64,000 nucleotides of DNA from assembly GCA_031370625.1 (NCBI GenBank), contig JANMQR010000314.1, positions 5,471 to 69,470 of the forward strand. Direction: 5' to 3'. Shown one piece after another: positions 36,851 through 43,882 of this stretch. Both the position numbers and the translations under genes were made by a program. The notes under the pieces were generated by a model. That model was not told where the DNA came from. It saw only the letters and a program-made list of their open reading frames with translations, and did not search any database. Within the stretch, counting starts at the first letter, position 1; the number at the start of each line of letters is the position of its first letter. Origin of the DNA: UKL13-2 sp031370625. Lineage in GTDB: Bacteria > Pseudomonadota > Gammaproteobacteria > Burkholderiales > Usitatibacteraceae.

Positions 36851-37551
36851 GTTTGCACCGCCGCTGTTGATACTGATGCGTCTTTGATCGCAGCAATAAT
36901 GTTTGGATATGCACTACAGCGACAAATATTGCCGCTCATGCGCTCGCGAATTTCTTCTTCGTTGACTGCACTGATCGCGGTCAAATCTCTCGTCACATGA
37001 CTGGGCATGCCCGCGCGAACTTCAGCGAGCATTCCCACCGATGAGCAGATCTGTCCCGGCGTGCAATAGCCACATTGAAAGCCGTCGTGTTTCAAAAACG
37101 CGGCCTGCATCGGATGAAGCTCCTCGCCCTTCGCCAAGCCTTCGATAGTGGTAATTTGCTGACCATCGTGCATCACCGCGAGCGTCAGACACGAATTGAT
37201 TCGCCGACCATCGATCAGTACGGTACATGCGCCGCATTGGCCGTGATCGCACCCCTTCTTGGTGCCCTTCAGCCCCAAATTTTCGCGCAATGCATCAAGC
37301 ACTGTCGTGCGCGTATCCACGCTCAACGGATAGGCGCGGCCGTTCACTTGCAAGGTCATGTCGATTCGGCTTGGTGCCGTCGTGGCTGCCGTGGCTGCCG
37401 CAGATTTACCCGCCTTGGCCGCACCGGGCGACTGCGCCCCGGCGAGCCCCGCCACCGGCACCGTCGCCAGCGCCGCACTCGCCTTCAACATGCCGCGACG
37501 AGAAATATGCCCAAACTCAGGCGGTTCAAGTGACTCACTATTCGCAGACAT
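36847..37551 (-). CDS. paoA: Periplasmic aldehyde oxidoreductase, [2Fe-2S] subunit with Tat signal
   Basis: The product has 234 aa. The Tat signal has SRRGMLKASAALATVPVAGLAGAQ at residues 17-40. The plant-type ferredoxin cluster is CDHGQCGACTVLIDG with its fourth Cys in NSCLTLAV. The second [2Fe-2S] domain has QCGYCTPGQI and GNICRCSAYPNI. The Tat signal indicates that the folded complex is exported to the periplasm. First gene of the operon. Confidence 0.94.
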   Translation of the reverse strand: MSANSESLEPPEFGHISRRGMLKASAALATVPVAGLAGAQSPGAAKAGKSAAATAATTAPSRIDMTLQVNGRAYPLSVDTRTTVLDALRENLGLKGTKKGCDHGQCGACTVLIDGRRINSCLTLAVMHDGQQITTIEGLAKGEELHPMQAAFLKHDGFQCGYCTPGQICSSVGMLAEVRAGMPSHVTRDLTAISAVNEEEIRERMSGNICRCSAYPNIIAAIKDASVSTAAVQT

Positions 37552-37944
37552 GTTTTTTCCTTTTTAAGATACTTTGAAGATCGCGCTAACGATCTTGATG
37601 TTAATGATCGGGCTGACAAACGAAGTACGATGCTTGCGCTATTGCGTGTAGGCGGCGGCTGATGCGGAAGGTTTGGTTAACGTAATTGGGCTGTGGGCTT
37701 TGGCTGCGGCTGTGGCTCCGGAAAATGCGGCCAACAACTGAATTCTCAAATACGCGTTACGTAGCGTCTGTGCGCTCCCGCACTTATAAAAAAACGAGGC
37801 GAGCGCTGAGCTTGCGGAAATAAATGTTGAATATTTTCTGCTTTTGGCGCACTGTATAAAACAACAGCTGCGCCATTTTCACGGCCCTGGTCGCATCACT
37901 GCGCCGGGCTTCAAACCCCATATCTTTGAATTCAGCGCGAGGCA
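37552..37944. other. Divergent intergenic region upstream of paoA and the exonuclease fusion
   Basis: This is 393 bp without a gene. It includes a GC-rich stretch with imperfect GGCTGTGG/GGCTGCGG repeats (about 37690-37720) and, near 37855, TGTATAAAA, a possible -10 for the exonuclease gene without a convincing -35 at the right distance. Confidence 0.4.
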
Positions 37945-39381
37945 ATGTTCAACTATTCTTTGGCGATTATCGATACCGAAACCACTGGCATGACCGCGAC
38001 GGCGGATCGCATTACCGAAATCGCGATTCTTCGCGTGATTGATGGCAAGCTGGTGGAGGAATGGTCGAGCCTGGTGAATCCGGAATGCTCAATTCCAGTC
38101 GAGATTCAAGTGTTAACCGGCATAACCAATGCGATGGTGCGGACCGCGCCAAAATTTCGCGAGATCGCGGATGAAGTCCATCGACGGTTGCATGATCATG
38201 TATTTGTCGCGCACAACGCGCGATTTGATTACGGCTTTATCAAGAATGAATTTCGACGCATCGGCAAGCCGTTCACCGCCGAGGTGCTGTGCACGGTAAG
38301 ACTCTCGCGCCGTTTATATCCCGATGCCGCCTCGCATTCGCTGGATGCGTTGCGTGATCGTCATCACCTGACCTCGGCGGGACGGCACCGCGCATTGGGC
38401 GATGCGCGTGCAGCGTGGCAATTCATCAAAATCGCCGCGCGCCAGCACGCGCCCGAGGTACTCGCACTCGCGGCAAAAGTATTGATGAAAATGCCCAGCC
38501 TGCCGCCTCAGTTGCAACCAGGTGCGCTGGATAATTTGCCGGAAGGTCCGGGCGTGTACACCTTCTACGGCGTGAGCAACACGCCGATTTATATTGGTAA
38601 AGCGAACGATATTCGCACTCGCGTGCGATCACATTTCTCGAGCGACCATCGCAGCGCAAACGACCAGCGGCTCTCGGTCGAAATCATGCGGATCGACTAC
38701 GAGGAAACCAGTGGTGAAATGGGCGCGTTATTGCGCGAGGCGGTGTTGATCAAAACGTTGATGCCATTACGAAACCACAAACTGAGGCGCAATCGGGAGC
38801 TGACTTTTATTCGTTTGGCTGATCTTGCGCGACCAGTGGAAATCGTGAAAATTGGGGACATAGACTTCGCGAATACGCAGCGCGTTTATGGTCCTTTTTC
38901 AACCAAGGCGCAGGCAAAGGCGGTGCTGGCTTCGGCGGCCGCTGAGCATTTTTTATGTTTAAACGCAATGAATACGAAAAAAATTCCGGGTCCGTGTTTC
39001 TCGTATCAATTAAAAAAATGCGCGGGATTTTGTGCGGGGCAGGAAAGTTTATTTCAACACAATCTCCGCTTGCTCCAAGCGCTGGCGGAACACAAATTTC
39101 AGGACTGGACTGCACCGGGTTTTATCGCCATCAAGGAAATTCATCCTGAACACCGATGGGAACGCATTCATGTTTTCGAACACTGGCTCTATCGCGGCAG
39201 TGCGCGTGACGAGTCAGCGCTGGAGGAGTTGATGGTATCTCGCGCAGTGGTCGAATTCGACGCCGACATCTACAAAATATTGCGCAAATATTTGCAGAAA
39301 AATTTGCCGTATCGCGTGATCAGTGTGGCGTCATTAACACCAGACGAATTCGACTCGGCGCTGACGGCGGAATTGAATTGA
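37945..39381 (+). CDS. DnaQ-like 3'-5' exonuclease fused to GIY-YIG (UvrC/Cho-like) nuclease
   Basis: The product has 478 aa. Residues 5-175 form a DEDDh exonuclease: IDTETTG (D10, E12) is ExoI, HNARFDYGF is ExoII, and HRALGDARA is ExoIII with its His. Residues about 195-285 form a GIY-YIG nuclease (GPGVYTFYGVSNTPIYIGKANDIRTRVRSHF) similar to the N-terminal catalytic part of UvrC. The tail (CFSYQLKKCAGFCAGQES) resembles the UvrC region beyond it. Such fusions occur in many bacteria and are thought to act in DNA repair, perhaps cutting 3' to a lesion and trimming; the role here is inferred. The start is fixed by the IDTETTG motif ten residues in. Confidence 0.9.
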   Translation: MFNYSLAIIDTETTGMTATADRITEIAILRVIDGKLVEEWSSLVNPECSIPVEIQVLTGITNAMVRTAPKFREIADEVHRRLHDHVFVAHNARFDYGFIKNEFRRIGKPFTAEVLCTVRLSRRLYPDAASHSLDALRDRHHLTSAGRHRALGDARAAWQFIKIAARQHAPEVLALAAKVLMKMPSLPPQLQPGALDNLPEGPGVYTFYGVSNTPIYIGKANDIRTRVRSHFSSDHRSANDQRLSVEIMRIDYEETSGEMGALLREAVLIKTLMPLRNHKLRRNRELTFIRLADLARPVEIVKIGDIDFANTQRVYGPFSTKAQAKAVLASAAAEHFLCLNAMNTKKIPGPCFSYQLKKCAGFCAGQESLFQHNLRLLQALAEHKFQDWTAPGFIAIKEIHPEHRWERIHVFEHWLYRGSARDESALEELMVSRAVVEFDADIYKILRKYLQKNLPYRVISVASLTPDEFDSALTAELN

Positions 39382-39416
39382 ATTGAATTGAGAGAGCAGC
39401 AACTGGCACGTAGTAA

Positions 39417-39571
39417 AGGGAACTTCTCATAACCTCAAAACACCGTCATTCCGGCGAAGGCCGGAACCCAGTCCTTCGTATATTCAAATACTTGGAGCGG
39501 ACCGGGCCCCGGCCTTTCGACGGAGACCCCCGAACGGGGGCGCCGGGGTGACGGGTTTTTAGAAGTTCCCT
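39417..39571. mobile_element. MITE-like element with terminal inverted repeats (155 bp)
   Basis: Perfect 11-bp terminal inverted repeats AGGGAACTTCT (39417-39427) and AGAAGTTCCCT (39561-39571) bound a non-coding segment. Next to each repeat are CCGTCATTCCGGCG and, reversed, CGCCGGGGTGACGGG, and the interior has GGCGAAGGCCGG and CCCCCGAACGGGGG hairpins. The CGTCATTCCGGCGAAGGCCGGAA type sequence is a common dispersed repeat in proteobacterial intergenic DNA. It carries no transposase, and no clear target duplication was identified. Confidence 0.65.
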
Positions 39572-39589
39572 AAAGTAAAACCCTAACAC

Positions 39590-39641
39590 CAGCGCGCCAC
39601 TACAGCCATAATTGCCTGCAAGCGCGCGCCAGCGATAGAGT
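39590..39641. repeat. Interspersed repeat, copy A
   Basis: It contains TACAGCCATAATTGCC (39601-39616), preceded by CGCGC and followed by CGCGCxAGCxATxGxGTTC. The same 16-mer and diverged flanks recur near 56213-56265. Both copies lie downstream of minus-strand genes. Confidence 0.6.
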
Positions 39642-39664
39642 TCTAATTTCCTATCAATCTTTTT

Positions 39665-39946
39665 TCAGCCACGCGGGCGTGGCGGCATGCGGTCGTTCGA
39701 CACACGATCATTGCCCGCACCCGGATCGTTGGGCGAAGTCACGTCATTATTAATTTCATCATCATTGTCGCCATCGCTGTCAGGGCCGCGATCAGAAACA
39801 ATCACATCGGCACCGGGTGGCGTGTCGCTTTCATCGTCAAAACCTTGTTCAGCGCTGCGAGTCGGCTTTTCAGAGCGGCCGGGACGGCGGGTTTGTGGAA
39901 GATTATCCGGTGTAAGGCTATCGTAGTTTTCATCAGATCGCTGCAT
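39665..39946 (-). CDS. Small acidic, disordered protein of unknown function
   Basis: The product has 93 aa (MQRSDENYDSLTPDN to the end) and is rich in Asp, Pro, Ser and Arg with no hydrophobic core, so probably disordered. GGAG lies 9 nt before the ATG at 39946; an ATG at 39961 with AAGG farther upstream is an alternative giving 98 aa. I do not recognise a family. The repeat element copy A lies just past its stop. Confidence 0.6.
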   Translation of the reverse strand: MQRSDENYDSLTPDNLPQTRRPGRSEKPTRSAEQGFDDESDTPPGADVIVSDRGPDSDGDNDDEINNDVTSPNDPGAGNDRVSNDRMPPRPRG

Positions 39947-40301
39947 GATTAATTTCTCCATAAATAAGGTGACCTTTTCATCGCTGCTATAACCTTTGCA
40001 AGTGCCCTGCCGTCACCGCTGGCATTGGTTCAATCATCACAAACTGCCATGCCCGGAGACGTAGGACGATCAGCCGAATTTTTGTACGCGTTTTTTGCAT
40101 CTCCAATTTATTTCATCACAGATCGGTGGATCCATCTCGACTGGACGGGCAACATCCGCTAGCACAACGTAGGAATTCACCTTGCTTCCGGCCCTCATTT
40201 GTAAGACTTTCCCTACACTTAGACGGGCCGCTTTCTCACGCACACGCTGTGTTATCGTTATTGCATTCCGCATATTAATTTTTAGAGCGCATTAAGCCGG
40301 T
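39947..40301. other. Divergent intergenic region upstream of the heme oxygenase gene
   Basis: This is 355 bp between the small acidic protein gene (minus) and the phytochrome operon (plus). It carries CGTAGGACGATCA (40059-40071), also found at 28576-28588 upstream of the PNPOx-like gene. I see no clear sigma-70 pair. A 67-codon minus-strand frame at 40070-40273 lacks support. Confidence 0.4.
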
Positions 40302-40994
40302 ATGACCATTTGTCCAGCTACTGACCCCATTGCTCAAATTGAGATCTTAGCTGCAATCGTCAAGGCGCCTTCGATCCTCACTCGGCTCCGGCTCGAAACT
40401 CGAAATGAGCACGAGGCCGTCGAGCAGGTGCTTGATTTGATGGCTGCGTCATTAACACGAGAAGGGTATCGCCAACGCCTCGAGCAGTTCTACGGCTTTT
40501 ATGCGCCGCTCGAAAAAGCTTTGCTTTTACGCGGTAAAGATAAGTCCACGCAGTCACTGCCACCAAGCACATGTTCTGCGTTGGTCTCGCGCTTGAATAA
40601 AAGCGCGCTGCTGAAAAAAGATCTTCGCCATCTCGGCATCGCGACCCGAGATTTACCGCTCTGCCCTGCTCTTCCACCACAACACACCCACGCTGACATT
40701 CTGGGCGCATTGTATGTAATGGAGGGTGCAACATTGGGTGGTCGCCTGATCACGCAACACATTCGAGCCACGCTCGGGATTACGCCGAATACCGGCGGTA
40801 GTTTTTTTGAAGGCTACGGTTACAACACTGGAAAGATGTGGCAAACCATGCGCCAGTTGTTGGTCAACGGCGCATCTGATGCCTCCACTGAAAACGCGAT
40901 CGTGACCAACGCGATCACCACCTTCGCCAGCCTGCGTCGCTGGTGCCAATTGAGCCCGAAACGCACCCAAACAGAGACGACTCGCCATGCATGA
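40302..40994 (+). CDS. bphO: Bacterial heme oxygenase (BphO-type)
   Basis: The product has 230 aa. LRLETRNEHEAVEQVLDL carries the proximal heme-ligand His37; the distal helix includes LYVMEGATLGGRLITQHI, with the Gly pair typical of heme oxygenase. The enzyme would open heme to biliverdin IXalpha, CO and iron, supplying the chromophore of the adjacent phytochrome. Its stop overlaps the start of the phytochrome gene by 8 bp, so the two are translationally coupled. It is first in the signalling operon. Confidence 0.93.
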   Translation: MTICPATDPIAQIEILAAIVKAPSILTRLRLETRNEHEAVEQVLDLMAASLTREGYRQRLEQFYGFYAPLEKALLLRGKDKSTQSLPPSTCSALVSRLNKSALLKKDLRHLGIATRDLPLCPALPPQHTHADILGALYVMEGATLGGRLITQHIRATLGITPNTGGSFFEGYGYNTGKMWQTMRQLLVNGASDASTENAIVTNAITTFASLRRWCQLSPKRTQTETTRHA

Positions 40995-43407
40995 AAGCGC
41001 GAACAAAAATCTGCTTGGCGCAACTGCCGCTGAAGCGCCAGAAACCACCGGTGCCCAGCCATGGGGTACCGAGCCCTACAGCACCAAGCGCGATGGCGCC
41101 AGCATCACCGACTGCGACGCAGAGCCGGTACGCACGCCCGGGTGCATACAGGCACACGGTGCGCTACTGGTGCTGCGCCGGTCAGACCTGTCGATCTTGC
41201 AGGCAAGTGAAAACACCCAGGCTATTCTGGGTCAGGCGGCCTCAGAGCTGCTTGGTCGCAATGTAGCGGTGGTTGTCAAGCTGGAGGGTGAGACTCAATT
41301 GCGCAACATCCTGGCCGCCGAGCCGATCGAGCGCAACCCGACTTACGTTTTCACAATGCCCGAAGGCGAGCATGTTAGCGCGCTGGACGTGACGCTGCAC
41401 ACCATCGATGGCTTGGTGCTGATGGAGTTTGAACCCTTGGGAGTCAGCCACACCGGGAGCGCCGTTGCCCCCATGCCGTTTGCGACACGCGCTCAACCCG
41501 ATTACTACGCGATCATCAAGAAAACGGTTACCCGGCTGCAGTTGGCCAATACCCTGCAGCAGTTCTGCCAGGTGCTCGCGGACGAAGTCAGCCTCGTGTC
41601 CGGCATGGAACGGGTGATGATCTATAAATTTCATGCCGACCATCACGGTGAAGTCGTTGCCGAAAGTCTGCTCGGCGACCAGCCGCCCTGGCTAGGCCTG
41701 CATTATCCGGCCGAAGATATTCCGAAACCGGCGCGCGATATGTTTGCCAAGACCTGGATCCGCCCGGTACCCGACACTAACGTCGCGCTGGCCGAAATGA
41801 CACCTCTGCTAAATCCCGATACCGGCAAGTCTCTGGACATGACGCACTGCGCGCTGCGCGGTGTATCCATGTTGTATACCGAATACTTGAAAAACATGGG
41901 CGTTTCGGCCGGCCTGACGATGGCACTGCGTCGTGGCAACGAGCTGTGGGGCCTTATCACCTGCCACCATTACAGCGGGCCTCGCGCGGTGCCGTATCAG
42001 TTGCGTGCGGCCTGCGAGTTTTTAGCACAAGTCGGCTCGCTGCAACTGCAGGCCGTTGAAGACCGTGAAAACGCGGCCTACCGCATTAAACTGGAAGAAG
42101 TTAACCAGCAACTGCTAACGATGGCCGCGCAGGAAGGCGGGCTTGCGTCGATCACAGACGGGAAACCGTCGCTTTTAGACGCCATGCATGCCAGCGGCGC
42201 GGCGCTATTCCATCGCGACAGATGGTGGCGGATTGGCCAGACACCCGAGGAGATACAGTTGGACGCGCTTGCTGCGTGGCTGATGGCGCATCTCCACACC
42301 AATTCGCTGACAGACTCGGTTTACGCCACCGAGTCGCTCATCGCTGACTATCCGCCAGCCGCAGCCTTTTCTCATGTGGCCAGCGGTTTGCTCGCCGCGC
42401 CGTTGTCGTACAGCGGACAAAACCTGATGATGTGGTTCCGGCCTGAAGTGATTCAAACCGTGAATTGGGGCGGGGATCCGCGCGACAAGCCGATGATACC
42501 GAGTCCGTTCGGCAGTCGCCGGATGCCCCGGCGCAGTTTTGAGCGGTTCACCGAGTCGGTTCGGCATCATGCTTTTCCGTGGTTGCAGGTCGAGATTGAC
42601 GCAGCGGCGCGGCTGCGTTCGTTGATCATGGAGCTGGTCATCGTGCGTGCCGAGCGGATGGCCGGCCTGAATGCCGATCTGGCACGCAGCAACGAAGAGC
42701 TTGACGCGTTTGCCTATGTGGCCAGCCATGACTTGAAGGAGCCGCTGCGCGGCATCCATAAGTACGCCCACCAGCTAATGGAAGCAGCATCGGGGGACGA
42801 GGAAGAAAAACGCAAGCTCAACGGCCTGATGCGCCTGACCTTGCGCATGGACAGCCTGCTCGATTCGCTGCTGCATTTTTCGCGCGTGGGCCGCGAAGAT
42901 TTGACGCTGGAAGAAGTTGATCTGAACGACGTCTTGGCCGACGCGATCGAGATGGTCAGCTCCCGCACCAGCGATGGCCGCACGCAGATCGCGGCACCGC
43001 GCCCGTTGCCGCAGATCGTGGGTGACCGCGTCCGGATTCGTGAAGTGCTGGTCAATCTATTGTCGAATGGGCTGAAGTACAACGACAAGACGAACAAGCA
43101 AGTCGAAGTGGGTTTTATCGAGGCGCATGAATCGTTGTTGCGTAGCAGTTTTCCCAAATCAAGCGATGGGCAAACCGTGTACTACGTTCGCGACAACGGC
43201 ATTGGCATAGCGCCCCGCCATTTCGAGCAGGTGTTCAAGATGTTCAAGCGCCTGCATGGCCGCGAAGAGTATGGCGGCGGTGCCGGTGCTGGCCTGACAA
43301 TCGTAAAGAAGCTGGTCGAGCGGCATCGCGGGCAGGTCTGGCCAGAGTCCGCAGTCGGTGATGGCAGCACGTTTTTCTTTACCCTTAGTGCGATGGACGA
43401 AACCTGA
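40987..43407 (+). CDS. bphP: Bacteriophytochrome histidine kinase
   Basis: The product has 806 aa with the order PAS (about 40-140), GAF (about 150-330), PHY (about 340-520), HisKA (about 570-640), HATPase (about 670-800). The biliverdin-binding Cys43 lies in ITDCDAEPVRTPGCIQAHG; a second Cys (53) stands where many relatives have Ser. The GAF motif is DIP in PAEDIPKPARDMF, and the PHY tongue has PRRSF. The phospho-accepting His581 lies in ASHDLKEPLRG; the ATP site has N-box NLLSNGLKYND and GIGIAP. It should sense red/far-red light and phosphorylate the next gene product. Confidence 0.96.
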   Translation: MHESANKNLLGATAAEAPETTGAQPWGTEPYSTKRDGASITDCDAEPVRTPGCIQAHGALLVLRRSDLSILQASENTQAILGQAASELLGRNVAVVVKLEGETQLRNILAAEPIERNPTYVFTMPEGEHVSALDVTLHTIDGLVLMEFEPLGVSHTGSAVAPMPFATRAQPDYYAIIKKTVTRLQLANTLQQFCQVLADEVSLVSGMERVMIYKFHADHHGEVVAESLLGDQPPWLGLHYPAEDIPKPARDMFAKTWIRPVPDTNVALAEMTPLLNPDTGKSLDMTHCALRGVSMLYTEYLKNMGVSAGLTMALRRGNELWGLITCHHYSGPRAVPYQLRAACEFLAQVGSLQLQAVEDRENAAYRIKLEEVNQQLLTMAAQEGGLASITDGKPSLLDAMHASGAALFHRDRWWRIGQTPEEIQLDALAAWLMAHLHTNSLTDSVYATESLIADYPPAAAFSHVASGLLAAPLSYSGQNLMMWFRPEVIQTVNWGGDPRDKPMIPSPFGSRRMPRRSFERFTESVRHHAFPWLQVEIDAAARLRSLIMELVIVRAERMAGLNADLARSNEELDAFAYVASHDLKEPLRGIHKYAHQLMEAASGDEEEKRKLNGLMRLTLRMDSLLDSLLHFSRVGREDLTLEEVDLNDVLADAIEMVSSRTSDGRTQIAAPRPLPQIVGDRVRIREVLVNLLSNGLKYNDKTNKQVEVGFIEAHESLLRSSFPKSSDGQTVYYVRDNGIGIAPRHFEQVFKMFKRLHGREEYGGGAGAGLTIVKKLVERHRGQVWPESAVGDGSTFFFTLSAMDET

Positions 43408-43408
43408 C

Positions 43409-43882
43409 ATGCCCGCGCCAATTTCCGCATCACTTGCTGAGTCGATCCTTGTCGTTGAAGATTCCGACGAGGATTTCGACACCTTGGTCGAGGCAGCACG
43501 TGGCCTTGGCGAGACACCAATCATTCACCGTGTGCTGTCGGGCGGAGATTGTCTGGCACTTTTGCGCGGCGAAGGCGGCACCCATCAAGCGCCTCTGCCC
43601 TTACTGCCGTCCCTGATCTTCATGGACCTCAACTCTCACGGTGTTGATGGCCGTGAAGCTTTGGTAGTCATCAAATCCGAACCGCGGGTCAAAGAGATTC
43701 CTCTGGTGATATTGACCACCTCGGCCAATCCCAAAGACCTGACTTTCTGCTATCAAGCGGGTGCCAATGCATATCACGTCAAACCGGTGCGTCATGATCA
43801 GTACCTGCTGTTACTGCGCTCCATATTGCGTTACTGGTTTGAGACCGCCACGCTTCAACACCCGATGGCCGGAGCCGATTGA
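43409..43882 (+). CDS. Rcp1-like response regulator
   Basis: The product has 157 aa, a single receiver domain without an output domain. The phospho-accepting Asp73 is in IFMDLNSHGVDG; the acidic pocket EDSDED and Lys in YHVKPVRHDQY complete the active site. The ATG at 43409 lies 1 bp after the phytochrome stop; a longer frame upstream lies inside the phytochrome gene. It is the likely target of BphP, and because it lacks an output domain it should relay to a further protein. Its stop shares a base with the next start (TGATG). Confidence 0.93.
   Translation: MPAPISASLAESILVVEDSDEDFDTLVEAARGLGETPIIHRVLSGGDCLALLRGEGGTHQAPLPLLPSLIFMDLNSHGVDGREALVVIKSEPRVKEIPLVILTTSANPKDLTFCYQAGANAYHVKPVRHDQYLLLLRSILRYWFETATLQHPMAGAD

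Noticed and set aside
40070..40273. 67-codon minus-strand frame upstream of the heme oxygenase gene
   Set aside because: It has no recognisable family, no convincing ribosome-binding site and lies in what should be the promoter region of the phytochrome operon.
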